This document shows positions 16,502 through 25,073 of a stretch of DNA of 41,209 nucleotides, in pieces. The notes beneath the pieces are model-generated. The model saw nothing but the letters and a program-made list of their open reading frames with translations. It was not told where the DNA came from and searched no databases. Origin of the DNA: Planctomycetales bacterium (GTDB lineage Bacteria > Omnitrophota > Gorgyraeia > Zapsychrales > Zapsychraceae); assembly GCA_005239675.1 (NCBI GenBank), contig SBBO01000037.1, positions 1-41,209 of the forward strand, given 5' to 3'. A program made the translations under genes and the position numbers. Positions within the stretch are counted from its first letter, which is position 1. Every line of letters begins with the position of its first letter.

Positions 16502-18538
16502 ATGGCCATTAACTTCTCGGAAAAAGACAAATTTATCGCAAGGGATTTGAGCTGGCTTAAGTTTAACCAGCGGGTTTTGTCCGAGGCCCTAGACCAGGAC
16601 AATCCCCTCTTAGAGCGCCTCAAGTTTCTTGCTATCTTTGTCCATAACTTGGATGAATTTTATATGGTCCGCGTGGCAGGTCTCATGAATTTAATGGAGA
16701 CGCAGATCAATACGATGGATTGCTGCGGCTATTATCCCAAGGAATTGCTGGGGCATATCGATGAAGAGGCAGGGAGACTCACGGCGCGTTTATATGAAAT
16801 TTATGAGGGTAGTGTATTAAATGATCTGGCTAAGGAAAATATCCGGTTTGCCCAGGCCTCTGAGCTTAGGAAAGAACAAAAACGGTTTATCCGGGAATAT
16901 TTCGAGACGATCTTATATCCCATCATGAGCCCTCTTGCCATTGACCCTGGGCATCCTTTCCCTGTGTTACCCTCTAAGACCATGGCCATCGCGGTGCGTA
17001 TTAAGCGCCGCAGAGAAGATTATTTGGCTGTTATTCCTCTGCCCTCGAATATCCCGCGTGTCTTGCGGCTTCCTTCCTCGAAAGGAGAATGCAGTTTTAT
17101 CTTGATTGAGGATATCGTCCGGGAATACCTCAATGTCTTTTTCAAAGGATACAAGATCGAGGATTTTACCCTCTTTAGGGTCGTGCGTGACAGCGAGCTT
17201 ACTATCGAAGAGGAGACTACCCCTAACCTGCTTAAGACAATCGAGGGTGAGGTCAAGAAGCGGACCTTGGCTAAGGTCGTGCGTCTGGAAGTCGAAGAGA
17301 AATCTACCCCAGAGGTGCTGACGATGCTCTGCGAGTGTCTGCAGTTCTCCAAAGACAGGGCGGTGCGCATCCGCAGCCATTTTGATTTGACCTATTTGTT
17401 TGAACTGATCAAGCTGATCGACCGACCAGAACTATGCTACGGCGGATATGTTCCCGGCAGGATAGGGTTTGATAATATTTTCGAAAAGATTAAGGAGGGA
17501 GACTTCATCATCCATGTGCCCTATCAGTCCTTCGAGCCGACGGTGGAGTTGATCCGGGCCGCGGCGCGTGACGAGAATGTCTTAGCGATCAAGATGACTC
17601 TTTACCGAACGGCTAAAGATTCAGCGATTATAAGCGCCCTGAGCGAGGCAGCATCCAACAAAAAGCAGGTCACGATCTTGGTTGAAATTAAGGCCAGATT
17701 CGATGAGGAGGCGAATATCCAATGGACCAAAGAGCTTGAGATGCGGGGCTGTCATGTAATTTACGGTATCCCAGGATTAAAGGTGCATTCCAAGATGATG
17801 CTTATTGTCCGCAAGGAAGAAGAAAAGATCCGCCGCTATGTGCATCTGGCGACGGGTAATTACAACGAGCATACCGCCAGGGTGTACAGCGATATCGGAT
17901 ATTTCACGTGCAACGAGGACTTTGCCAAGGATGTGTCGGATGTGTTTAACGCGATCACGGGATACTCAAAGCCGATGGAATGGAAACGGATCGTCTGTGC
18001 GCCTGGCGACATGAGAAATTATCTTATATCTTTGATCGATAGGGAAATTAAGTTTCAGAAGAAGAGCAAAAATGGCGCCATCAGCGCTAAGATGAATTCG
18101 CTAGAGGACCCCCAGATTATTGAAAAACTCTATGAGGCCTCTCAGGCGGGGGTTGCAATTCGTCTTATCGTGCGTGGCATCTGTTGTCTAGTCCCTGGCG
18201 TCGTGGGATTAAGCGAGCATATTAAAGTCAAAAGCGTCGTGGGTCGCTTTTTGGAGCATAGCCGTATTTTTGTATTTAACAATAACGCAGCAGCGCGCGT
18301 TTTTCTTTCCTCAGCAGATTGGATGACAAGGAATTTCGACCGGCGCGTGGAGCTTGTTTTTGAGGTCTCTAAGGAGACCATCAAGTCGCATTTAAAGGAG
18401 GTCATGGAATTGTATTGGAAGGATACGACCAAATCATGGCAATTAACACCAGAGAGGATTTATAAAAAACCAGAGGCAAGAGACAGCAAATTCAATGCCC
18501 AGGAATATTTGATGAGACATTATGGTGGGTTGAAATGA
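16502..18538 (+). CDS. ppk: Polyphosphate kinase 1
   Basis: This 678-residue enzyme reversibly polymerises the ATP gamma-phosphate into polyphosphate. All catalytic landmarks are present. H429 in KVHSKMMLIVR is equivalent to the E. coli phospho-histidine H435, and H448 is in HLATGNYN. H586 is in FLEHSRIFVF, 157 residues after H429 exactly as in E. coli. The N-terminal head RDLSWLKFNQRVLSEA and the C-terminal SSADWMTRNFDRRVE are typical. The gene overlaps the following CHAD gene by 4 bp (ATGA). Confidence 0.97.
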   Translation: MAINFSEKDKFIARDLSWLKFNQRVLSEALDQDNPLLERLKFLAIFVHNLDEFYMVRVAGLMNLMETQINTMDCCGYYPKELLGHIDEEAGRLTARLYEIYEGSVLNDLAKENIRFAQASELRKEQKRFIREYFETILYPIMSPLAIDPGHPFPVLPSKTMAIAVRIKRRREDYLAVIPLPSNIPRVLRLPSSKGECSFILIEDIVREYLNVFFKGYKIEDFTLFRVVRDSELTIEEETTPNLLKTIEGEVKKRTLAKVVRLEVEEKSTPEVLTMLCECLQFSKDRAVRIRSHFDLTYLFELIKLIDRPELCYGGYVPGRIGFDNIFEKIKEGDFIIHVPYQSFEPTVELIRAAARDENVLAIKMTLYRTAKDSAIISALSEAASNKKQVTILVEIKARFDEEANIQWTKELEMRGCHVIYGIPGLKVHSKMMLIVRKEEEKIRRYVHLATGNYNEHTARVYSDIGYFTCNEDFAKDVSDVFNAITGYSKPMEWKRIVCAPGDMRNYLISLIDREIKFQKKSKNGAISAKMNSLEDPQIIEKLYEASQAGVAIRLIVRGICCLVPGVVGLSEHIKVKSVVGRFLEHSRIFVFNNNAAARVFLSSADWMTRNFDRRVELVFEVSKETIKSHLKEVMELYWKDTTKSWQLTPERIYKKPEARDSKFNAQEYLMRHYGGLK

Positions 18539-19428
18539 ATTACCAGCGGTTTGCCGTTGAGCGGATCAATTATTATATTCGTCATAGTAACGTTTATTTG
18601 CGGCAAGTACGTAGTAACCAGGGCGTTGCGTCAGTGCATCGGTTGCGCGTCAATTTAAGGAGGCTGCGTAACGCGCTGTGGATGTTTCGCGGGCTTCTCC
18701 CGGAGAGGCGATTATCCGCGTGGAAGAAAGATATGCGTGTCATCGCCCAGATCTCTTCACCCATCAGGGATTTAGATGTGTATACCGGTTATCTGAGGCA
18801 ATATGAGCGTCTCTTAACGGGCCTTGCCGCGAAAGAGGCCTTGAATAGATTAATCCGCGAGGTACGCCATCGCCGCAGGAATTTACTGCCGCGTCTAAGA
18901 AAGGCCTTAGATTTAATCACACATAAAAAAGTCTTTGAGGGTATGGCGCAGGGGTTAAAGGGATTTTCTCAGAAGACATCGCGAGGCGGTACGACCAATA
19001 TTTATAGAATCTATCGGAAAAGAATTCTAAAGAGAGCAAGGAATCTGTTGGCGTTGGATGCCATAGCGTATCAGTCGTCCAACGTCCAGGGGTTGCACCA
19101 AATGCGCATCGCCTCCAAGCGCCTGCGTTACAGCCTGGAGGCGGTCCAAGAGATTTATGGCCGGGGGATTAATTCTTATATCAGGGGAGTCCTGCGATTC
19201 CACCGGCTGCTGGGACAGATTCATGATTATGATGTGTGGTTGGCCGAATACCTCACCTCGCATAGAGTCCACGCGAAAGATAAATCCGTCTTGAAGAGAT
19301 TGCAGCAGTATACCCGAATTTCGAGAGGTAAGGTTTATAGGGAATTCATCCGGCATTGGTCCCGCGCACAACAGGATAAATTTTTTAAAGACCTGATGGA
19401 ATATGTTGATTCCCCTAAAACACCATGA
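18535..19428 (+). CDS. CHAD domain protein
   Basis: This 297-residue, strongly basic, helical protein carries the conserved histidine alpha-helical domain. Its two repeats each have a characteristic basic helix: VHRLRVNLRRLRNALWMF near residue 33 and LHQMRIASKRLRYSLEAVQ near residue 185. CHAD proteins bind polyphosphate through these basic residues and often target to polyP granules, which fits the upstream neighbour ppk. No CYTH triphosphatase domain is fused. It overlaps ppk and the ROK gene by 4 bp each, so all three are probably translated together. Confidence 0.92.
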   Translation: MNYQRFAVERINYYIRHSNVYLRQVRSNQGVASVHRLRVNLRRLRNALWMFRGLLPERRLSAWKKDMRVIAQISSPIRDLDVYTGYLRQYERLLTGLAAKEALNRLIREVRHRRRNLLPRLRKALDLITHKKVFEGMAQGLKGFSQKTSRGGTTNIYRIYRKRILKRARNLLALDAIAYQSSNVQGLHQMRIASKRLRYSLEAVQEIYGRGINSYIRGVLRFHRLLGQIHDYDVWLAEYLTSHRVHAKDKSVLKRLQQYTRISRGKVYREFIRHWSRAQQDKFFKDLMEYVDSPKTP

Positions 19429-20456
19429 AGACTGCCAAAGATTTGTATATCGGTGTAGACATAGGCGGGACTAAGATATCTGCTGGTCTGGTCGATAGTC
19501 GGGGAAAGATATTGTCTTCTCAAAAATGTCCTACCCCAGTCAAAGGAGAGGGGGCGCAGATATTTCGGCAAACAAAAAGTCTTATTGCAGGATTATTGGC
19601 CAGTCAACAACTTAAGTCCAATCAGATACGGGGAATCGGCATTGGTATCCCGGGCATTGTCCGGCCGAACCATCGCGATATCCTAAGGACCCCTAATGTT
19701 CAGCTGGCGGGTTATCCTTTGGCCAGAAATCTCGAACTTATTTTTAGAACTAAGGTTATCCTTAACAATGATGTCAACGTGGGACTCTTAGGGGAGCACT
19801 GGCGCGGGATAGCCAAGGGGGTGCAGGACGTGGTTGGTATATTCCTGGGAACAGGGGTGGGGGGTGCGATTATTATTCGAGGAGAATTGGTCCTAGGGGC
19901 GCAGGGCGCGGCGGCTGAACTGGGACATATGATCCTTGATCTAGACAGCTCCAAGGAATCCGCGGGGTTGTGCGGCACGCTGGAGGCCTTAGCCAGCCGA
20001 CGGGCGATCGAACGCGAATTAAAAAATGCTATTCAAAAAGGCAAGAAGACAATCCTTGCCCGATTCTACGCGAAGAGCCCACGCGTCATTAAAAGTAGCG
20101 TTATTGCGCAGGCCCTGGAAGCAAGGGACCCTTTGACACGCAAGGTGATGGGTAAGGCGTGTGCTGTCTTGGGTCAGGCGTGTATTACGATCCGACATAT
20201 CCTAAACCCTGCGATGATCGTCCTGGGTGGGGGGCTCATTGAGGCCTGTGGTGATTATATGGTACCGAAAGTTCGCAAGATCTTTAATCGCGACCCTTTC
20301 TTTAAGGGCATCGATAGCTGCTCGATCGAACGGTCACTGTTGGGAGATGATGCCGTTGTCTTGGGCGCAGTCGCTTTTTTTAAGGCAGGCCTTGGGAGAA
20401 AAGATAACGACTGCCGGGGTCTTTTATCCGGCATGACGGCTTGGCCAGAGGGGTAA
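19425..20456 (+). CDS. ROK-family sugar kinase without the ROK zinc motif
   Basis: This 343-residue ROK protein opens with the phosphate-binding DIGGTKISAGLVD. It continues with GIGIPGI, NNDVNVGLLGEHW (catalytic Asp in NND), GIFLGTGVGGAIII and AAELGHMILDLD. ROK glucokinases then carry a zinc-binding CxCGxxGCxE. Here the region reads ESAGLCGTLEALAS, with a single cysteine, so zinc is probably absent. Polyphosphate-using glucokinases are also ROK proteins and lack this motif (recalled, not checked). The 4-bp overlap with the CHAD gene in the ppk operon makes a link to polyP or glucose phosphorylation plausible but unproven. No DNA-binding domain is present, so it is a kinase and not a NagC-like repressor. 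Confidence 0.87.
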   Translation: MKTAKDLYIGVDIGGTKISAGLVDSRGKILSSQKCPTPVKGEGAQIFRQTKSLIAGLLASQQLKSNQIRGIGIGIPGIVRPNHRDILRTPNVQLAGYPLARNLELIFRTKVILNNDVNVGLLGEHWRGIAKGVQDVVGIFLGTGVGGAIIIRGELVLGAQGAAAELGHMILDLDSSKESAGLCGTLEALASRRAIERELKNAIQKGKKTILARFYAKSPRVIKSSVIAQALEARDPLTRKVMGKACAVLGQACITIRHILNPAMIVLGGGLIEACGDYMVPKVRKIFNRDPFFKGIDSCSIERSLLGDDAVVLGAVAFFKAGLGRKDNDCRGLLSGMTAWPEG

Positions 20457-20499
20457 TGTCTTTTCCTGTATAAGAAGATTTCCCGATACATAGGATTTC

Positions 20500-20625
20500 C
20501 TAGATAAAATTTCGTTCGATCTCTTGGTTAAGGTATTTTTGAAAAAGTTCTTTAACATTCTCAGTAGTAAATTTTTTTGTGGATGTGGCTAGCCATACTC
20601 GGAATCTCCTTTTTCTTCCAAGCAT
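20500..20625 (-). pseudogene. Possible remnant or small ORF on the minus strand
   Basis: A 41-codon minus-strand frame runs from CAT at 20623-20625 to the stop at 20500-20502. It ends TTENVKELFQKYLNQEI plus a few residues, a believable charged helix. Upstream the reading is interrupted by a stop, and a neighbouring frame (RPVFRSCLEEKGDSEYG then stop) also looks protein-like, as if a frameshift separated two parts. I do not recognise the family. It may be the decayed end of an accessory gene. Confidence 0.22.
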
Positions 20626-20697
20626 GACCTAAAAACGGGTCTCCACTTTTAATTGTTAGATGACACTGCACTACTTCAAAAATCCTATGTTCAAACT

Positions 20698-21102
20698 ATG
20701 ACGGGTATGTTATCCTTAAATATGGCTCACAGTCCTCAAGAATGGTTAACGCAAGCTGATTACGATTACCAAACGGCTGAATATATGTTCGCTGGTGGTC
20801 GGTATGCGTACACGGTTTTTATGGCGCACTTGGCTATTGAAAAAGCATTGAAAAGTATTTATCAGAAGAAATTCAGTGCCATTCCACCGAGGACGCATAG
20901 TTTAATTTATTTTGTGAATAAAACTGGATTAACTCCGCCCGAGGGAATTGGGAAATTCTTAGTTAAACTTGACCAAGCCAGCGTCGCAACACGCTATCCC
21001 GAAGACTTAGCAAAGCTACAAAGTGTCTATACTCAAGAGGTTGCCAAAGAAATGCTTGCGCAAACAAAGGAAGCCATCGCATGGATAAAAAAGACGTTGT
21101 AA
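20698..21102 (+). CDS. HEPN domain protein (toxin-like partner of MNT)
   Basis: This HEPN-family (PF05168-like) helical protein has about 134 residues from ATG 20698. Typical features are SPQEWLTQADYDYQTAEYM, AYTVFMAHLAIEKALKSIYQ, PPRTHSLIYFVN and ATRYPEDL. HEPN domains paired with minimal nucleotidyltransferases often form RNase toxin / nucleotidylating antitoxin systems. The canonical Rx4-6H RNase motif is not obvious, so activity is uncertain. The start is unclear: no Shine-Dalgarno is seen, in-frame ATGs occur at 20698, 20707 and 20722, and an in-frame TTG at 20653. It overlaps the downstream nucleotidyltransferase gene by 22 bp. Confidence 0.82.
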   Translation: MTGMLSLNMAHSPQEWLTQADYDYQTAEYMFAGGRYAYTVFMAHLAIEKALKSIYQKKFSAIPPRTHSLIYFVNKTGLTPPEGIGKFLVKLDQASVATRYPEDLAKLQSVYTQEVAKEMLAQTKEAIAWIKKTL

Positions 21103-21398
21103 ATATCTTGAAGCATTTAAGGGAATTGCTTGAAGCCAATAACATTCATGTTGAACGGCTGATCCTTTTTGGCTCATGGGCTAAAGGCACTCAACAAGAA
21201 GGAAGTGACATTGACGTTGTTGTTATTTCCAGTGATTTTAAGGGTAAAGACTACTGGGCACGGATCAACATCCTCTCTGATGCCATTTATAAAGTCTTTG
21301 CCCCTATTCAAGCGGTCGCCATGACCCCTCAAGAATGGGACAGCAAGGAAAGTCCGATCTGCGATTTTGCCCAAAAAGGCGAGGCCATCACAGCATAG
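21081..21398 (+). CDS. MNT-type minimal nucleotidyltransferase
   Basis: This 105-residue protein has the Pol-beta-superfamily signature FGSWAKGTQQEGSDIDVVVIS (GS...DxD metal-binding aspartates) near residues 30-50 and a short C-terminal part. Such stand-alone nucleotidyltransferases pair with HEPN proteins. In the HepT/MntA system the partner is AMPylated and so neutralised. Here the gene overlaps the end of the HEPN gene by 22 bp, the usual arrangement for a two-gene toxin-antitoxin-like unit. Confidence 0.87.
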   Translation: MDKKDVVNILKHLRELLEANNIHVERLILFGSWAKGTQQEGSDIDVVVISSDFKGKDYWARINILSDAIYKVFAPIQAVAMTPQEWDSKESPICDFAQKGEAITA

Positions 21399-21401
21399 TA
21401 G

Positions 21402-21432
21402 GTCGGGTTGAGCGACCCCAAAATATTTTTTA
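21402..21432 (+). terminator. Weak terminator-like hairpin after the MNT gene
   Basis: GGTCG...CGACC forms a 5-bp stem around a 7-base loop and is followed after CCAAAATA by TTTTTT. The stem is short and the T-run is displaced, so this is a weak candidate. Confidence 0.3.
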
Positions 21433-21448
21433 AAGAAAAGGCAGTCAA

Positions 21449-21574
21449 ATGGAAGAATCTATTTCAGCGATATTAAAGCAATATAAAGTAGAGCATTTAT
21501 CAGACGTTTTGGATAAGCTTAAATTACCATGCAACCTGGATGAGTATGAAAAGATAATTCCAATTTCTAAGTAA
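21449..21574 (+). CDS. Small 41-residue ORF abutting the carbonic anhydrase gene
   Basis: This ATG-started frame of 41 codons has AAAAGG 7 bases upstream as a ribosome-binding site. Its stop TAA directly touches the carbonic anhydrase ATG (TAAATG). The product is an acidic-basic helical peptide beginning MEESISAILKQYKVEHLSDV. I recognise no family. Good start signals and exact abutment argue that it is translated, possibly as a coupled upstream ORF. Confidence 0.5.
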   Translation: MEESISAILKQYKVEHLSDVLDKLKLPCNLDEYEKIIPISK

Positions 21575-22183
21575 ATGGGAATGAAAAACGAGCTACAATC
21601 TCTGTTTGATAATAATAGAAAATGGGCTCAAAATATTGGGGAGAAAGATTCTAAATTTTTTCTAAAATTATCGCGTTTACAGTCACCTCGATTTTTGTGG
21701 ATCGGATGCTCAGACAGCCGGGTTCCGGCTAATGAAATTACGGGTCTTCTGCCTGGAGAACTATTTGTCCACCGCAACGTGGCTAATCTTGTCGTTCATA
21801 CGGATCTAAACTGTCTATCTGTATTACAATATGCCATTGAAATTCTTAAAATAAAAAATATTATCGTTTGTGGCCATTACGGTTGTGGGGGGGGGGTGAA
21901 AGCTGCGTTGGATACGAAAAGGTTAGGGTTGATTGATAACTGGTTAAGATGCGTTCGGGACGTTAACGAAAGACATATGAATGAACTGAAGGAAATTAGG
22001 AATAGCCGTAAACGATTGGAACGCCTATGTGAGCTCAACGTGCTGGAACAGGCTAACAATGTTTGTAATACTACGATCGTGCAAGATGTGTGGAATAAAA
22101 AACACCCTTTGAGTATTCACGCGTTAATTTATGACCTACGTGATGGCCTTTTAAGGAAATTGTGGTCGAAGAGTTGCAAGTAA
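21575..22183 (+). CDS. can: Beta-carbonic anhydrase
   Basis: This 202-residue beta-class carbonic anhydrase interconverts CO2 and bicarbonate and very closely resembles E. coli Can. Zinc ligands lie in WIGCSDSRVPANE and CGHYGCG. FVHRNVANLVVHTDLNCLSVLQYA and LCELNVLEQANNV are family hallmarks. ATG 21581 is a possible start two codons on. A 10-base G tract at about 21887-21896 encodes CGGGV, where the family reads CGGV, so one extra glycine codon is present in frame. The C-terminus is shorter than the 220 residues of E. coli Can. Bicarbonate supply for carbamoyl phosphate or carboxylases is a likely use. Confidence 0.94.
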   Translation: MGMKNELQSLFDNNRKWAQNIGEKDSKFFLKLSRLQSPRFLWIGCSDSRVPANEITGLLPGELFVHRNVANLVVHTDLNCLSVLQYAIEILKIKNIIVCGHYGCGGGVKAALDTKRLGLIDNWLRCVRDVNERHMNELKEIRNSRKRLERLCELNVLEQANNVCNTTIVQDVWNKKHPLSIHALIYDLRDGLLRKLWSKSCK

Positions 22184-22256
22184 TTCTACTTGGTGTTCGG
22201 CGAACCATAATTCGAGAAGTCACTTTCTCCTCGTGTCCCGTCCGCAAGGGGGGTCT

Positions 22257-22283
22257 AACCTTCTCATTGAGAAACAAAGGTTT
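22257..22283. terminator. Hairpin in the convergent intergenic region
   Basis: AACCTT and AAGGTT pair at the ends of this stretch, with an inner CTC/GAG, between the convergent carbonic anhydrase (+) and lpd (-) genes. The site suits a bidirectional transcription stop, but there is no strong T-run on either strand, so this is a weak assignment. The rest of 22184-22328 shows no gene. Confidence 0.25.
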
Positions 22284-22328
22284 TAGGTGGGCAACTGCCG
22301 AAGTTCCGTAAAGGGCGGATAAAATAAT

Positions 22329-23747
22329 CTAAGTTTTTTTGGGGCGGTAGATGTGGGTGGCGTGGCCAAAGAAATTCTCTGCTGCCTCCATGATTGTTTC
22401 TGAGGTCGTGGGGTGGGGATGAATCGTCAACGTGAGGTCCTCTGCGATAGAGCCCATCTCTATTGCGAGAACGCCCTCGGCAATCAACTCTCCAGCCCCT
22501 GGGCCAACAATCGCCATGCCCAGGACCCGCTTTGTGTCCGGGTCAAGAATTAATTTGGTTAGTCCATCAGTACGGTTTAGGGTCATGGCCCGTCCTGACG
22601 CGCCCCAGGGAAATTTGGCCACGGCAATGGTGCGGTTTTCCTGCTTAGCTTGCGCTTCCGTTAGGCCGCACCAGGCGATCTCCGGGTCGGTAAAAACGAC
22701 GGCAGGGATGGCCTTGGGCTCAAAGGTGGTTTTTTTGCCAGAGATTGCGTCCACCGCGACACGGGCTTCGTGCGCGGCCTTATGGGCGAGCATGGGTTCG
22801 CCAGCCACGTCACCAATGGCGAAGATGGACGGGTCTGTTGTACGCCGCTGGAGATCCACCGCAACAAAACTCTGGGGAGTAATCTTGACCTTGGTATGAT
22901 CCAGGCCTAAGTCATGGGAATTTGGTTTTCGGCCAACCGCGACTAGGATCTTATCGTAAGTCTCTTCACTTGTTTTTCCATCTGCGGTTTCGAAAGTTAC
23001 CTTGACGTTCTGAGGGCCGGCTTCAATTTTGACCACTTTGGTCGTGAGCATGATCGCCCGGAAGATCGTCTTTAAGCGTTTTTCCAGGATGCTGACTAGA
23101 TCGCGGTCGGCGCCGGGCAGGAGCCCTGGCGTCATTTCTACGACGGAGACTTTACTACCTAATTCGGCGTAAACCGTGCCCAGTTCTAGTCCGATGTACC
23201 CACCGCCAATGACCAGCAGTGAAGGGGGGACATCCGTGAGGTCGAGCGCGGTTGTGGAATTCAAGATCAGTGGCGAGTCAGGCACGCCCGGCAAGGAAAC
23301 CGGCCGCGACCCCGTTGCCAGGATCGTATGTTCAAATTGCACCTCTTGTCGCGACTCACCTTCTTGTTGGATGCTTACGGTATTGGAATTAATGAAGGTC
23401 GCTTTTCCTTGCATAAACGTGACTTTGCGATGCCTGGCCAGGAGTCCAAGGCTTCCAGTCATTTTTGACACCACATCATTCTTCCAAGTCCGTAATCTGT
23501 CAACATCGATGCGCGGTTCGTTAAAGACAATCCCGAGTTCCTTGGCATCGCGCGCCTCGCTCAAGACCTTGGCGGCATGCAGGAACGCCTTGGAAGGGAT
23601 GCAGCCTCGATAGAGGCACACCCCACCTGGATCAGGTTCTCTATCCACCAGCGTGACCTCCATTCCCCTGTCGGCTGCGTAGAAGGCAGCGGCATAGCCC
23701 CCTGGGCCGGCGCCGATGACTAAAAGTTGTGTCTTGATCAAAGACAT
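22329..23747 (-). CDS. lpdA: Dihydrolipoyl dehydrogenase (E3)
   Basis: This 472-residue flavoprotein reoxidises dihydrolipoyl groups and passes electrons to NAD+. The FAD motif GAGPGG is at residues 12-17. The redox disulfide is C44 and C49 in GGVCLYRGCIPSK. A second dinucleotide site (VIGGGYIGLELGTVYAELG) binds NAD. The active-site base region HPHPTTSE lies near the C-terminus. No lipoyl domain is fused. It is the last gene of the aceE-aceF-lpd operon and starts 3 bp after aceF ends. Confidence 0.96.
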   Translation of the reverse strand: MSLIKTQLLVIGAGPGGYAAAFYAADRGMEVTLVDREPDPGGVCLYRGCIPSKAFLHAAKVLSEARDAKELGIVFNEPRIDVDRLRTWKNDVVSKMTGSLGLLARHRKVTFMQGKATFINSNTVSIQQEGESRQEVQFEHTILATGSRPVSLPGVPDSPLILNSTTALDLTDVPPSLLVIGGGYIGLELGTVYAELGSKVSVVEMTPGLLPGADRDLVSILEKRLKTIFRAIMLTTKVVKIEAGPQNVKVTFETADGKTSEETYDKILVAVGRKPNSHDLGLDHTKVKITPQSFVAVDLQRRTTDPSIFAIGDVAGEPMLAHKAAHEARVAVDAISGKKTTFEPKAIPAVVFTDPEIAWCGLTEAQAKQENRTIAVAKFPWGASGRAMTLNRTDGLTKLILDPDTKRVLGMAIVGPGAGELIAEGVLAIEMGSIAEDLTLTIHPHPTTSETIMEAAENFFGHATHIYRPKKT

Positions 23748-23750
23748 TTT

Positions 23751-25034
23751 TTAATTTTTTATATCCGATATGGAAGGTTGTTCGAGAGATTCGCAGACCC
23801 AGCGCAGGAAACGCGCGCCGTTGGCACCATCGATGAGTCGATGATCGTAGGACAAGGCCAAGGGGAGCATGAGACGTGGCGATGGTGCTAATTTTCCATC
23901 AAGGTAATGTGGTTCCCATTGGGCGCGGGAGACTCCCAGGATGGCGACCTCCGGCCAGTTAACGATGGGGGTAAAGTATGTTCCACCGATACCCCCTAAG
24001 TTAGTTAGCGTCATGCAACCGCCTTGCAACTCTTCCAGGGATGTCTTTTTGTCTCGGGCGCGTTGGGCGCAGGCGCTCAATTCATCTGCCAGCTGGATAA
24101 CGGTCTTTTGTCCCACGTCACGAATAACAGGCACCAGAAGCCCGCGGTCGGTGTCAACGGCAACGCCAAGATGGCAGTATTTTTTATAAATGATTTCTTG
24201 AGTCGTCATGTCGATGGTAGCGTTAAATTCAGGAAAATTTTTTAAACCAGCGGCTAAGGTTTTTAAAATAAAAGGCGTGATGGTTAATTTGCGTTCTGCA
24301 GTGGAAAGACGCTTGCGTAATTTTTCCAATTCGGTCATATCCGCTTTATCAAACTGGGTCACATGGGGGATTGTGGTCCAGCACAGGGCCATATGCTCGG
24401 CAGTTTTCTTACGAATATTGTTCATGGGTCTACGTTCAAGCGCGCCCCACTTAGAGAAATCTGGCAATGGTCTTGCAATCGATACGCTGTCGGTCGTCCG
24501 TGAGGTATTGAGAAATTTTGCGTAGGCCTTGACATCTTCAATGGAGATACGTCCGCCAGGACCATTTCCTTTCACCTGCGCGATATTAATGCCGATCTCA
24601 CGGGCGAATCTACGCACAGAAGGAGCCGCAGGGACATCAATGGCTGGTATTGCCGCAGCAAAGGTTGGTGACACGATGAAAGAGGGCGGCGGTTGTATCG
24701 GCGAGATGGTTTCTAGAGGAGCTTCCCGCATGGCTGTCTCTGCGCCAGGAATAGGGGCAGCCATGGCCCTTGCTGTGGTCATTTTCAGTGGAGCCATTTT
24801 GCCCTCTTCGATGCGCATAACCAGTTGGCCAATTTTGACATCCTCACCTTTTTTAATGAGAATTTCGCGAATGGTTCCATCGCAAGGGGAGGGGACCTCC
24901 AGCGAGGCCTTGTCAGTTTCCATCTCAAGGAGTGGCTGGTCTTTTTTAACCACATCGCCGATGGCTACCAGGATGTTGACGATATTTCCTGATTTGATAT
25001 TCTCCCCTACCGCAGGGAGTTTGAAATCTAACAT
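23751..25034 (-). CDS. aceF: Dihydrolipoamide acetyltransferase (E2) of pyruvate dehydrogenase
   Basis: This 427-residue E2 has one N-terminal lipoyl domain with lipoylated Lys42 in METDKASLEVP and an Ala/Pro-rich linker (about 80-130). A peripheral-subunit-binding domain follows at about 135-172 (VRRFAREIGINIAQVKGNGPGGRI), and the catalytic domain ends with SYDHRLIDG, His398 and Asp402 being catalytic. Proteobacterial E2 proteins with homodimeric E1 often have two or three lipoyl domains; here there is one. It transfers acetyl groups to CoA and is the structural core of the complex. Confidence 0.95.
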   Translation of the reverse strand: MLDFKLPAVGENIKSGNIVNILVAIGDVVKKDQPLLEMETDKASLEVPSPCDGTIREILIKKGEDVKIGQLVMRIEEGKMAPLKMTTARAMAAPIPGAETAMREAPLETISPIQPPPSFIVSPTFAAAIPAIDVPAAPSVRRFAREIGINIAQVKGNGPGGRISIEDVKAYAKFLNTSRTTDSVSIARPLPDFSKWGALERRPMNNIRKKTAEHMALCWTTIPHVTQFDKADMTELEKLRKRLSTAERKLTITPFILKTLAAGLKNFPEFNATIDMTTQEIIYKKYCHLGVAVDTDRGLLVPVIRDVGQKTVIQLADELSACAQRARDKKTSLEELQGGCMTLTNLGGIGGTYFTPIVNWPEVAILGVSRAQWEPHYLDGKLAPSPRLMLPLALSYDHRLIDGANGARFLRWVCESLEQPSISDIKN

Positions 25035-25073
25035 GGTTGCATCTTTGTTAGCGCTCAGTTATCTGACGTTGTC

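Noticed and set aside
20653-20697. TTG-started longer form of the HEPN protein
   Set aside because: The added 15 residues have no HEPN similarity and no ribosome-binding site; in-frame ATGs nearer the conserved part are more likely.
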